From Fen-1118 sp964491625 (lineage in GTDB: Bacteria; Myxococcota_A; Polyangia; Fen-1088), in the NCBI GenBank assembly GCA_964491625.1, contig CAZBIU010000191.1, positions 1 through 12,984 of the forward strand: a stretch of 12,984 nt of DNA, read 5' to 3'. Positions 1 to 6,749 of the stretch are shown piece after piece. A program made the translations under genes and the position numbers. Position 1 is the stretch's first letter. Each line of letters starts with the position of its first letter. Under the pieces are notes generated by a model. It did no database searches and was not told the origin of the DNA. It was given only the letters and a program-made list of their open reading frames with translations.

Positions 1-53
1 CCTACAACAAACGGATTAAGAGTCCGCTGCTCTGCCAATTGAGCTATGCGCCC
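1..53 (-). tRNA. tRNA-Lys(CTT), 3' part cut off by window start
   Basis: On the minus strand the gene begins GGGCGCA at 53-47, followed by a standard D arm (AGCTCAATTGGCAGAGC) and an anticodon stem CGGA/TCCG enclosing the seven-base loop CTCTTAA. This places anticodon CTT at 20-18, so the tRNA decodes AAG lysine codons. The T arm and 3' acceptor strand lie outside the window. It lies 57 bases downstream of tRNA-Arg on the same strand and could share its transcript. Confidence 0.93.
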
Positions 54-110
54 GTTTTCAGTCTTTTGGGAAGCGAATGTATGCCTAGGCTTTGCGGAGA
101 AGTCAAGATG

Positions 111-184
111 CGCGTCCGGAGGGAATCGAACCCCCAACCCTCGGCTTCGAAGGCCGATGCTCTATCCAATTGAGCTACGAACGC
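111..184 (-). tRNA. tRNA-Arg(TCG)
   Basis: A complete cloverleaf can be drawn on the minus strand. The acceptor GCGTTCG (184-178) pairs with CGGACGC (118-112), with one G-T pair and a G discriminator at 111. The anticodon stem TCGGC/GCCGA encloses loop CTTCGAA, giving anticodon TCG at 150-148, and the T loop is TTCGATT. CCA is not encoded, since CAT follows the discriminator, so it must be added after transcription. Confidence 0.96.
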
Positions 185-377
185 AGAACCGGGGACGCAA
201 GTGATACCACCGTCCGTTCCGGCGGGGAAGATACCGCGATCTGCTTGGGACGGTTGGCCATAGCCTGCGCGTTACATACGCCGCATGATGTGCCTAATGC
301 GAAAGGTCGAGTGGTATGTATTCCGCTGGTGCAAACCTGGCATTCCGGGGCTGGGAATCAGCCAGGGCCGGCGCCGG

Positions 378-404
378 TTGTCCATAGGTGTGCCTTGCGA
401 TAAT
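378..404 (+). promoter_or_regulatory. Candidate sigma-70-type promoter for tRNA-Phe
   Basis: TTGTCC at 378-383 resembles a -35 box. GATAAT at 399-404 is a good -10 box, and TG at 396-397 gives it the extended form TGnGATAAT. The spacer is 15 bases, short for a standard promoter, but an extended -10 tolerates this. Transcription would begin near 411, leaving a leader of about 20 bases before the tRNA at 434. I see no gene elsewhere in 185-433, which is the divergent gap between the minus-strand tRNAs and tRNA-Phe. Confidence 0.45.
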
Positions 405-433
405 GATTCACACGTGTTAGACGAGCGACCTTC

Positions 434-506
<73 letters not shown>

Positions 507-570
507 CCGAGCGAAAGCGCCTGTTCCAGGGTCGAACGATAATTCCGGAGAGCGTCGAAGGAGATATCCA

Positions 571-3180
571 ATGGTTCGTAAAGTCATCATCTTCATTCTC
601 GCGGTTGGGGCCGTCACCGGCGGGTACTTCCTCGGTCGTGGGCACTGGAACGTGGGCGGCGCAGCTCCCTCGAAGTTCACCTGCGCAACCCCGGGGGCTG
701 CGGTTGCCGGCGACGATGTCGAGCGAAAGTGCGTGCCCTTCGACGGCAAGCCCAAGGGCTCAGCCTCGGCGCCCATCACCATCGTCGAGTTCTCCGACTT
801 CCAGTGCCCGTTCTGCAGCCGGGTGCTCGCCACGCTCGACAAGCTGGAAAAGGACTACCCCAACAAGATCCGGATATTCTTCAGGCATAATCCGCTGCCC
901 TTCCACTCGGACGCGCCCCTGGCGGCGCAGGCTGGGGTGGCCGCGGAGCTGCAAGGCAAGTTCTGGCCGATGCACGACATCATGTTCAAGAACCAGCAGA
1001 ACCTGAAGCGCCCCGACCTGGAAAAGTACGCCAAGGAAATCGGGCTGGACGTCGAAAAGTTCAAGAAGGACATCGATTCGCCGGCGGTCAAGAAGAGGGT
1101 CGACGACGACCTCGAGCTCGGTAAGAAGATGGGCGTTCAGGGAACCCCGAACTTCTTCATCGACGGCCGCCCGATTCGTGGCGCTGTGCCCTACGAACAG
1201 TTCAAGTCCGCCATTGACGACGAATTGGCGCGCGGCAAGAAGCTGGCAGACAAGGGCACGCCGGCGAGCGGTGTGTTCGCCGCGCTGATGAAGGGTCAAG
1301 GCAAAGGCCTTGGCACGCCCGCCGCGCCCGCAGCGGCGCCGCGCATCCCAATTGGCTCCGAGGTCTACAAGATCATGCCGGGCGATGCGCCGCACATCGG
1401 CGTCGACGAGCCGAAGATCACCCTCATCGAGTTCTCGGATTTTCAGTGCCCGTACTGCTCCCGCGCCAAGGGCACCGTCGACGAGCTCTTGAAGACCTAC
1501 AAGGACAGCCTACAGGTCACGTTCCGGCACTTCCCCTTGCCGTTCCACAACAACGCGACGCCCGCCGCCATCGCCGCCGCCGCTGCCGCCGAGCAGGGCA
1601 AGTTCTGGCCGATGTACGACAAGCTTTTTGCCAATCAGCAGGCCCTGGGCGCCGCTGACCTGGAGAAGTACGCGCAGGAGATCGGTCTCGACATGGCCAA
1701 GTTCAAGGCCGCCATCGACAGCCCGAAGACCAAAGCGGTGGTCGAGGCCGACAAGAAGATGGGCGAGACCTTCGGCGTGGGCGGAACCCCGTCGTTCTTC
1801 ATCAATGGCCACTCTTTCAGCGGCGCCTATCCGCTGGACAGCTTCAAGACCGCCATCGACGAAGAGCTGAAGAAGGTTGACGCGAAGATCGCCGCCGGCA
1901 CGCCGCGCGCTGGCGTTTACGCTGCGCTGGTCAAGGACGGTCTGGAAAAGGCCGCGCCTCGCAAGGAAGAAGCGCACCCGGGCGAGCCTAAGCCCGACGA
2001 GGTGTACAAGGCCGACGTGGCTGGCGCGCCAATCAAGGGCGCCAAGGACGCCCTGGTCACCATCGTTCAGTTCTCGGACTTCCAGTGCCCATTCTGCTCG
2101 CGCGTCGAGCCGACTGTCGACCAAGTCATGAAGGAGTACGCGGGCAAGGTCCGCGTCGCGTGGCGCAATCTGCCATTGCCGTTCCACAACAATGCGAAGC
2201 CTGCCGCCATCGCTGCCATGGCAGCCAACGCGCAGGGCAAATTCTGGCCCATGCACGACATCCTGTTCAAGAACCAGCAGGCGCTCAGCGCCGCCGACTT
2301 TGAAAAGTACGCCAAGGAAATTGGCCTCAATATGGACAAGTTCAAGACCGCGCTCGAAGACAAGAAGCTGGTCGAGCGCATAGAGGCGGACGCTGCCATG
2401 GGTGGCAAGATCGGCGCGCGCGGCACCCCGGCCTTCTTCATCAACGGTCACTTCCTGTCCGGCGCCCAGCCGTTCGAGCGCTTCAAGAGCGTCATCGACG
2501 AGGAGCTGAAGAAGGCCGACGAGCTGGTGAAGAAGGGCACGCCGAAGGCCAAGGTATACGACGCGCTGATGAAGACTGCGAAGGCCGAGGTCGGTGGTGG
2601 CAGCGCTCCGTCGGCGGAGGGCGAGCCGTCGGGGCCGCCCAAGAAGGTGGACGTGGGCAGCGCCCCGGTTCGTGGCCCCAAGAACGCCCCCATCACCGTG
2701 GTGTTGTTCTCGGACTTCCAGTGCCCGTTCTGCGGCCGGGTCGAGCCGTCCATCACCGAGCTGGAGAAGGCCTACCCAAGCAAGGTGCGTGTGGCGTGGA
2801 AGAACTTCCCGCTCTCGTTCCACAACAACGCCAAGCCCGCCGCCGAGGCCGCTCTGGCCGCCAACGCGCAGGGCAAGTTCTGGGAGATGCACGACATCCT
2901 GTTCAAGAACCAACAGGCACTTACGGCTGCCGACCTAGAGAAGTACGCCAAGGAGATCGGCCTCAACGTAGACAAGTTCAAGGCCGACGTTGAAAGTCAC
3001 AAGTTCGCCGCGCAGATCGAGGCCGACATCAAGCAGGGTTCGGCCTTGGGTGTGTCCGGTACGCCCGCCGCATTCGTCAACGGTCAGCTCGTCTCTGGCG
3101 CGCAGCCGGTCGATGCTTTCAAGAAGATCGTCGAGGCGGAGCTTAAGGGTGGCGGCAAGGTCAAGGCCAAGGCCAACTGA
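571..3180 (+). CDS. Exported protein with four tandem DsbA-like thioredoxin domains
   Basis: This 869-residue protein probably makes, isomerises or relays disulfide bonds in the periplasm. Residues 5-21 form one hydrophobic segment after MVRK, either a signal peptide or a membrane anchor. Four homologous thioredoxin-fold domains of the DsbA/Thioredoxin_4 type follow at about 66-240, 275-454, 488-667 and 700-860. Their active sites are CPFC (79-82), CPYC (293-296), CPFC (506-509) and CPFC (718-721), each inside FSDFQC, and each domain has a cis-proline loop GTP (P193, P407, P620, P832). Active-site spacing is 214, 213 and 212 residues. The only other cysteines are C38 and C54, before domain 1. 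An ordinary DsbA-family protein has about 200-250 residues and one such domain. The start at 571 is preferred because AAGGAGA lies at 558-564, seven bases upstream; the frame is open to 475, but that stretch overlaps tRNA-Phe. A TlpA-like gene follows after 28 bases. The direction of redox chemistry is not known. Confidence 0.93.
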   Translation: MVRKVIIFILAVGAVTGGYFLGRGHWNVGGAAPSKFTCATPGAAVAGDDVERKCVPFDGKPKGSASAPITIVEFSDFQCPFCSRVLATLDKLEKDYPNKIRIFFRHNPLPFHSDAPLAAQAGVAAELQGKFWPMHDIMFKNQQNLKRPDLEKYAKEIGLDVEKFKKDIDSPAVKKRVDDDLELGKKMGVQGTPNFFIDGRPIRGAVPYEQFKSAIDDELARGKKLADKGTPASGVFAALMKGQGKGLGTPAAPAAAPRIPIGSEVYKIMPGDAPHIGVDEPKITLIEFSDFQCPYCSRAKGTVDELLKTYKDSLQVTFRHFPLPFHNNATPAAIAAAAAAEQGKFWPMYDKLFANQQALGAADLEKYAQEIGLDMAKFKAAIDSPKTKAVVEADKKMGETFGVGGTPSFFINGHSFSGAYPLDSFKTAIDEELKKVDAKIAAGTPRAGVYAALVKDGLEKAAPRKEEAHPGEPKPDEVYKADVAGAPIKGAKDALVTIVQFSDFQCPFCSRVEPTVDQVMKEYAGKVRVAWRNLPLPFHNNAKPAAIAAMAANAQGKFWPMHDILFKNQQALSAADFEKYAKEIGLNMDKFKTALEDKKLVERIEADAAMGGKIGARGTPAFFINGHFLSGAQPFERFKSVIDEELKKADELVKKGTPKAKVYDALMKTAKAEVGGGSAPSAEGEPSGPPKKVDVGSAPVRGPKNAPITVVLFSDFQCPFCGRVEPSITELEKAYPSKVRVAWKNFPLSFHNNAKPAAEAALAANAQGKFWEMHDILFKNQQALTAADLEKYAKEIGLNVDKFKADVESHKFAAQIEADIKQGSALGVSGTPAAFVNGQLVSGAQPVDAFKKIVEAELKGGGKVKAKAN
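766..3150 (+). repeat. Four-copy tandem coding repeat of about 640 bp (DsbA-like domains)
   Basis: The units are approximately 766-1290, 1393-1932, 2032-2571 and 2668-3150, joined by alanine/proline/lysine-rich linkers. Units 3 and 4 are the most alike: both have VRVAW before the PL.FHNNAKPAA segment, and AANAQGKFW followed by MHDILFKNQQAL. This suggests the last duplication produced units 3 and 4. Units 1 to 3 each end with a GTPxxxVYxAL-like tail (VF in unit 1) that unit 4 lacks. Synonymous differences are scattered throughout, so the duplication is not very recent. Confidence 0.9.
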
Positions 3181-3208
3181 CACGCCGGCTTCCGAAACGC
3201 AGCCTGGG

Positions 3209-3772
3209 ATGAACCGCCGGGGAACGGCTCTGGCGGCGGTGCTTGCCGTCGCCGCTACCGCCGTCGCCGCCGCCTTGCTTATCCACGGTGCGGCCTCCAC
3301 GGTGAGGTCGGCGGCGGACGCCGCATGCCTTGCGCTGCGGCCGGATCCCCTATCACCGATGGTTCGTGCGCTCAACGCCGACTTCGAGCTGCCTGACCTC
3401 CGTGGCAAGAAGGTTCCCTTGCGCGGTCTTCGGGGCAAGCCCGTGCTGGTCAGCTTCTTTGCGACCTGGTGCCCGCCGTGCGTGGAAGAAGCCCCGTCGC
3501 TGGAGGTGCTGGCTCGGCGGATCGGCGACAAAGCCAGCGTGATGATCGTCAGCGTGGACGAGGACATGGAGGCGCTGAAGAAGTTCTACGCCAAAGGCTC
3601 TTCGGCCGTCGTGGTTCGGGACGAAACCCGGAAGGTCCCCGGCAGCTTCGGCACATCCAAGTTCCCCGAGTCGTTCCTCATCGACCCGGCCGGCAAGGTT
3701 CGCTACGCATTCATCAACAAGCGCGACTGGTCGGTGCCCGAGGCGGCGGCCTGTATGCTGGGCTTGCGCTGA
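3209..3772 (+). CDS. TlpA/ResA-like exported thioredoxin
   Basis: The product is a 187-residue periplasmic thiol:disulfide oxidoreductase. An alanine-rich hydrophobic N-terminus (residues 5-29 after MNRR) looks like a signal peptide or anchor. The thioredoxin domain spans about 55-185. It has the reducing-type active site WCPPC (C88, C91) in FFATWCPPCVEEAP and a cis-proline at P153 in FPESFLID. C40 and C182 are additional cysteines outside the active site. WCPPC with AP following is typical of TlpA/ResA/CcmG-type reductants, which keep cytochrome c or copper-protein thiols reduced. The start 28 bases after the four-domain DsbA-like gene, with no clear Shine-Dalgarno site of its own, suggests translation coupled to that gene. 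A DsbD/CcdA partner to supply electrons is not present in the window. Peroxiredoxin is a weaker alternative because of the double-cysteine motif. Confidence 0.88.
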   Translation: MNRRGTALAAVLAVAATAVAAALLIHGAASTVRSAADAACLALRPDPLSPMVRALNADFELPDLRGKKVPLRGLRGKPVLVSFFATWCPPCVEEAPSLEVLARRIGDKASVMIVSVDEDMEALKKFYAKGSSAVVVRDETRKVPGSFGTSKFPESFLIDPAGKVRYAFINKRDWSVPEAAACMLGLR

Positions 3773-3798
3773 AGGGCCGCGTATGAATGCCGTTACCA

Positions 3799-3880
3799 GC
3801 CACGCGTGGTGATGGCGCGCAAGCGGATAGCTGCGACTACAGTTGACGGACGCCCGCTGTCGAACGTAGCTTTCGAAAGC
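3799..3880. promoter_or_regulatory. Intergenic palindromes before the discoidin/GT-C gene
   Basis: The 109-base gap between the TlpA-like gene and the next gene contains two perfect palindromes, CCACGCGTGG at 3800-3809 and GCTTTCGAAAGC at 3869-3880. The second ends one base before the ATG at 3882, where a ribosome site would normally lie. TTGACG at 3843-3848 resembles a -35 box, but no convincing -10 box follows. These may be operator or mRNA hairpin elements. Function is inferred only from symmetry and position. Confidence 0.25.
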
Positions 3881-3881
3881 A

Positions 3882-6275
3882 ATGCCCGTCGTCCCCAACG
3901 TGTCTTCCGTCACACCGGCCGCCCAACGCAAGAGCGTCCGGCAATCCATCACCCTGGCCGTAGTGGCCCTGCTTACCCTGGCCAGCGTGCCAGCGGCGTT
4001 TGCTGAGCCCCAGAGTCTGCTGGCTGGCAAGCGCCCGGCGGGGCTCCGAGGCGTCACCAGCCCCGCGCGCCTCACCGACGGACTGCTGAGCAACGAGGGC
4101 GACGAGTGGCTGACCGACGTGACGGCGCGCTTTACCTCGACGACATCGTACGTGGAGTACGACCTCGGGGCCGAAAAGCCGCTGCGCTGCCTGCTGGTCC
4201 AGGCGGACAACAACGACGTGTACTTCATGTCCACCTCGCTCGACGGCAAAGTCTGGAAGCCGCTGTGGCGGGTTGGCGCCGAAGCCGGGGCCGGGATGCG
4301 GGTTCGCACCACCAAGACGGAAGCGAGTGCCCGCTACCTTCGTCTGTCCGCGACCGGCGGCGATGCGCTTTACAGCGTGGCCGAAATCGCCGTCTATTCC
4401 GAGTGTCCGTCGGTGCCGTGGCCAACCGACCTGCCTCACGCGCACGGCATTCCGGTAAGCGATGCCTTGGGCATCAAGGTTCTTCTGTTCGGGATCTTGG
4501 CGGGGCTCTTCGTGCTGCTGCACCGGCGCAACGGCCCGAACCTACAGTACGTGTTGCTGCTGCCGGTGCTGGGGTCGCTCTGGATGCTGGTCGGGGATCT
4601 GGTCGAGCTTTATCCCTTCTTCGAGCAGGAGCCGCCCTTGCGCGCGCTGGCGGCGACCTTGGCCGCACTGGTGGTCATCAAGGAAGCCTTCTTGTGGAAG
4701 CGTTGGGCGCCACATCGGGCGGTTTCGCTGGCGACGCTCGCATTCTGCGCGGTGACCGCCTTTGGTACCTACTACCACTTCGGCATGCCGCAGTTCTTCG
4801 ACCAGGCCAAGGGCCGGCGCACCCTGGTGCACACCTGGGACATGCGACACTACTACCCGGTGGCCAAGTATTTTCGCGAGCTGCGCTTCGACGGCCTTTA
4901 TCTGGCCAGCTTGGCCGCCTACATCGACAACACGCCCGGCTTCAATCCAGCGCAACTCAGTCGCGTGCACCTGCGCGACCTGCGCGACGCCGAAATGCGC
5001 ACCGGCACCGAGGTGGCGGACCAATTGCCCGGAATCCGCGCGCGCTTCACGCCCGAGCGCTGGGAAGAATTCAAGCGCGACATGAAGTACTTCTCGGACA
5101 CCATGGGTGGGCAGGACTACTTGGGAAGCATGCAAGACCACGGCGGCAACGCGACGCCGGTTTGGATCCTGCCCGCGTATTTCATTTTCAAGAATTGGCC
5201 AGCCAGCGAGCTGTCGATTTCGCTGGCCGGGCTCATCGACCCGTTGCTCGTGCTGCTGCTCTTTCTCGCGCTTTGGCGGACCTACGGTGTGCGCGTCATG
5301 CTGTACGTGGTGGTGATCTGGGGCGCGACGGACTTCTACAACTTCGGGTCCAACCTGATGGGCTCGACCCTGCGCCAGGACTGGCTGGTCGCTCTCGGCT
5401 TCGGGGCATGTGCTATCCGGAAGAAGCGCTACCTTTTGGGCGGGGTGCTCATGGCGTACGGCGGACTGATTCGCGCGTTCCCCGCGATGGCGACCTTCTT
5501 CTTCGTGGTGCCGATGGCGTGGTTCGTCTTCGACTATTGGTACGCGAAGAAGAAGCTGCCCAGCTTCGCTCAATTGCGAGGCGCGGAACGTCCGGCCATT
5601 CACGCCTTTATCGGCGCCACGATTTGCGTGATTGCATTGGTCGCCGCCACCTCGGCCATGTTCGGGTTCAGCGATTCTTGGATCGCGTGGAAACAGAAGA
5701 TAGAGATCCACGCCACCGGACCCAGCACCAACAACGTCGGGCTTCGCAACGTGCTCGCGTTCAGTCCCAGCCTGTCGGCCAAGGCGTTGACTGAACATCG
5801 GCGGACCGGCCCGTGGGGCGACTGGGGGACCGCGCAGAAGATGACCTTCGCCTCGCGCCGACCGCTCTATTACGGCATCTTGCTGATTGCGACCGCGCTT
5901 GGGCTGATGGCGTGTCGCGGCCGAAAGTTGGAAGAGGTGGCACTGATTGGGCTTCTCCTGATTCCGTTCTATTTCTACCCGTCCAATTACTATTGCCACT
6001 TCGTGTTCCTGTTACCGCTGGTGGTGGTGCGCCCGGAAGAAGATCGCGACAAGGCCTTCGCGACGGTGTTCCTGGTACTGGCCGGCATGTGCGTCGGGCA
6101 GTTCTTCAGCCTGGCCGAGGGCTGGACCGATCTGCGCTACACCTATCAGAGCTTCGTTCTGCTGATCGGGTTCGCTATCATCCTCGGCTACCTGGCATGG
6201 GAATCCCTGAAGCTGGCGCCTTTCAGGAAGACGTTGCCCCAGGACGACGACGCCGAACCGGCTGCGGTCAAATAG
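3882..6275 (+). CDS. Discoidin-domain polytopic membrane protein, GT-C glycosyltransferase-like
   Basis: The 797-residue product has three parts. A signal peptide has its hydrophobic core at about 22-38 and a likely cleavage after AFA at 41. A discoidin (F5/8 type C)-like beta-sandwich at about 45-175 would face the periplasm; C103 and C175 could form a disulfide, and the stretch RYLRLSATGG is typical of that fold. From about 195 there are roughly ten hydrophobic segments. The long loop at 300-425 begins with HTWDMRHYYPVAKYF, resembling the first extracytoplasmic loop of GT-C enzymes, in which acidic residues bind the lipid-linked sugar donor; D320 is a candidate. I infer sugar transfer from polyprenyl donors, perhaps guided by the discoidin domain, but no family-defining motif is certain. 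An in-frame TAG at 3867 rules out a start further upstream, and there is no obvious Shine-Dalgarno site. A polymer-binding transporter remains possible. Confidence 0.8.
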   Translation: MPVVPNVSSVTPAAQRKSVRQSITLAVVALLTLASVPAAFAEPQSLLAGKRPAGLRGVTSPARLTDGLLSNEGDEWLTDVTARFTSTTSYVEYDLGAEKPLRCLLVQADNNDVYFMSTSLDGKVWKPLWRVGAEAGAGMRVRTTKTEASARYLRLSATGGDALYSVAEIAVYSECPSVPWPTDLPHAHGIPVSDALGIKVLLFGILAGLFVLLHRRNGPNLQYVLLLPVLGSLWMLVGDLVELYPFFEQEPPLRALAATLAALVVIKEAFLWKRWAPHRAVSLATLAFCAVTAFGTYYHFGMPQFFDQAKGRRTLVHTWDMRHYYPVAKYFRELRFDGLYLASLAAYIDNTPGFNPAQLSRVHLRDLRDAEMRTGTEVADQLPGIRARFTPERWEEFKRDMKYFSDTMGGQDYLGSMQDHGGNATPVWILPAYFIFKNWPASELSISLAGLIDPLLVLLLFLALWRTYGVRVMLYVVVIWGATDFYNFGSNLMGSTLRQDWLVALGFGACAIRKKRYLLGGVLMAYGGLIRAFPAMATFFFVVPMAWFVFDYWYAKKKLPSFAQLRGAERPAIHAFIGATICVIALVAATSAMFGFSDSWIAWKQKIEIHATGPSTNNVGLRNVLAFSPSLSAKALTEHRRTGPWGDWGTAQKMTFASRRPLYYGILLIATALGLMACRGRKLEEVALIGLLLIPFYFYPSNYYCHFVFLLPLVVVRPEEDRDKAFATVFLVLAGMCVGQFFSLAEGWTDLRYTYQSFVLLIGFAIILGYLAWESLKLAPFRKTLPQDDDAEPAAVK

Positions 6276-6297
6276 GCCTCCCGACTTCGTTCTTCTA

Positions 6298-6332
6298 CTG
6301 CTGACGCGGGAGAAATCCCCGCCTTGCAGCAG
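6298..6332. terminator. Hairpin between convergent genes, possible bidirectional terminator
   Basis: CTGCTG at 6298-6303 pairs with CAGCAG at 6327-6332, and inside it GCGGG (6306-6310) pairs with CCCGC (6318-6322) around a short loop. The hairpin sits 23 bases after the stop of the plus-strand membrane protein gene and 11 bases beyond the minus-strand cupredoxin stop, the expected place for a shared terminator. There is no strong T run on either side, so termination efficiency is uncertain. Confidence 0.5.
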
Positions 6333-6342
6333 CCGAGACGTA

Positions 6343-6747
6343 CTACGGCACCACTTGGATGGCGCCGGCCATCGCGTCACCTTGGGGATTGCCGTGGTCC
6401 AGGCAGTAGTAGCCGTACAGTCCCGCATCAGTGAGGCTAAACGACACACTGGCACCGGCATCGCGGTATTCGAGCACCAGCTCGGGTCCGCACGACGGCG
6501 TCAGAGGATGGTGGATGAAGTCGCCCACGAACGTGACGGTCTGTACGCCGCGCACCAGCAGGCACTTGGGATCGTAACTGTAATCCTGGAAGACAATGGT
6601 TCGATCCGCGTCCGGGCCGGTAACATCGGTGAACGAGGTGCATCCGGCAAACCTGGCCGTGCAGACCGGGCCCGCCTCGGCGCGAGCGGTATCCAGTGCC
6701 GCGCCGAAGGCGTCCTTCGACGACGCCGAACCGCCTTCTGCCGGGAA
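6343..6747 (-). pseudogene. Cupredoxin (type I copper) domain lacking a visible start codon
   Basis: The frame encodes about 135 residues that end in a cupredoxin domain. The likely copper ligands are a histidine in DFIHHPL, then cysteine, histidine and methionine in YYCLDHGNPQGDAM, the last three close together at the C-terminus as in plastocyanin and azurin relatives. Upstream, CTARFAGCTSFTD and YSYDPKC are cysteine-bearing stretches that look like part of the same exported domain, and high GC3 supports coding back to about 6745. No ATG, GTG or TTG occurs in frame before the domain, and there is no signal peptide. The only in-frame start, GTG at 6553-6555, lies inside the fold. The frame emerges where the glycosidase ends, shifted by one base (-1). 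Possible explanations are a 5' truncation, a frameshift in a former fusion, a sequencing error or an unusual start. Domain identity is secure, but whether the gene is functional is not. Confidence 0.6.
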
Positions 6748-6749
6748 TC

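Noticed and set aside
92..403. Small plus-strand frame across tRNA-Arg
   Set aside because: Most of its first half is the antisense of a tRNA, a common false gene call.
1510..2913. Long minus-strand open frame of 467 codons opposite the DsbA-like gene
   Set aside because: It is antisense to four clearly homologous domains, its composition is rich in Arg, Leu and Val typical of a GC-rich shadow, and it shows no recognisable domain.
4106..5794. Plus-strand frame of 562 codons inside the discoidin/GT-C gene
   Set aside because: It is Arg/Gly/Ala-rich with no domain, while the overlapping frame has a signal peptide, discoidin fold and membrane helices.
4542..5999. Minus-strand frame of 485 codons opposite the discoidin/GT-C gene
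   Set aside because: It is antisense to a well-supported membrane protein and has no recognisable motif or upstream ribosome site.
6343..6555. A 70-residue cupredoxin protein starting at GTG 6555
   Set aside because: That GTG lies within the cupredoxin fold and would remove its first strands; coding signal and homologous-looking sequence continue upstream.
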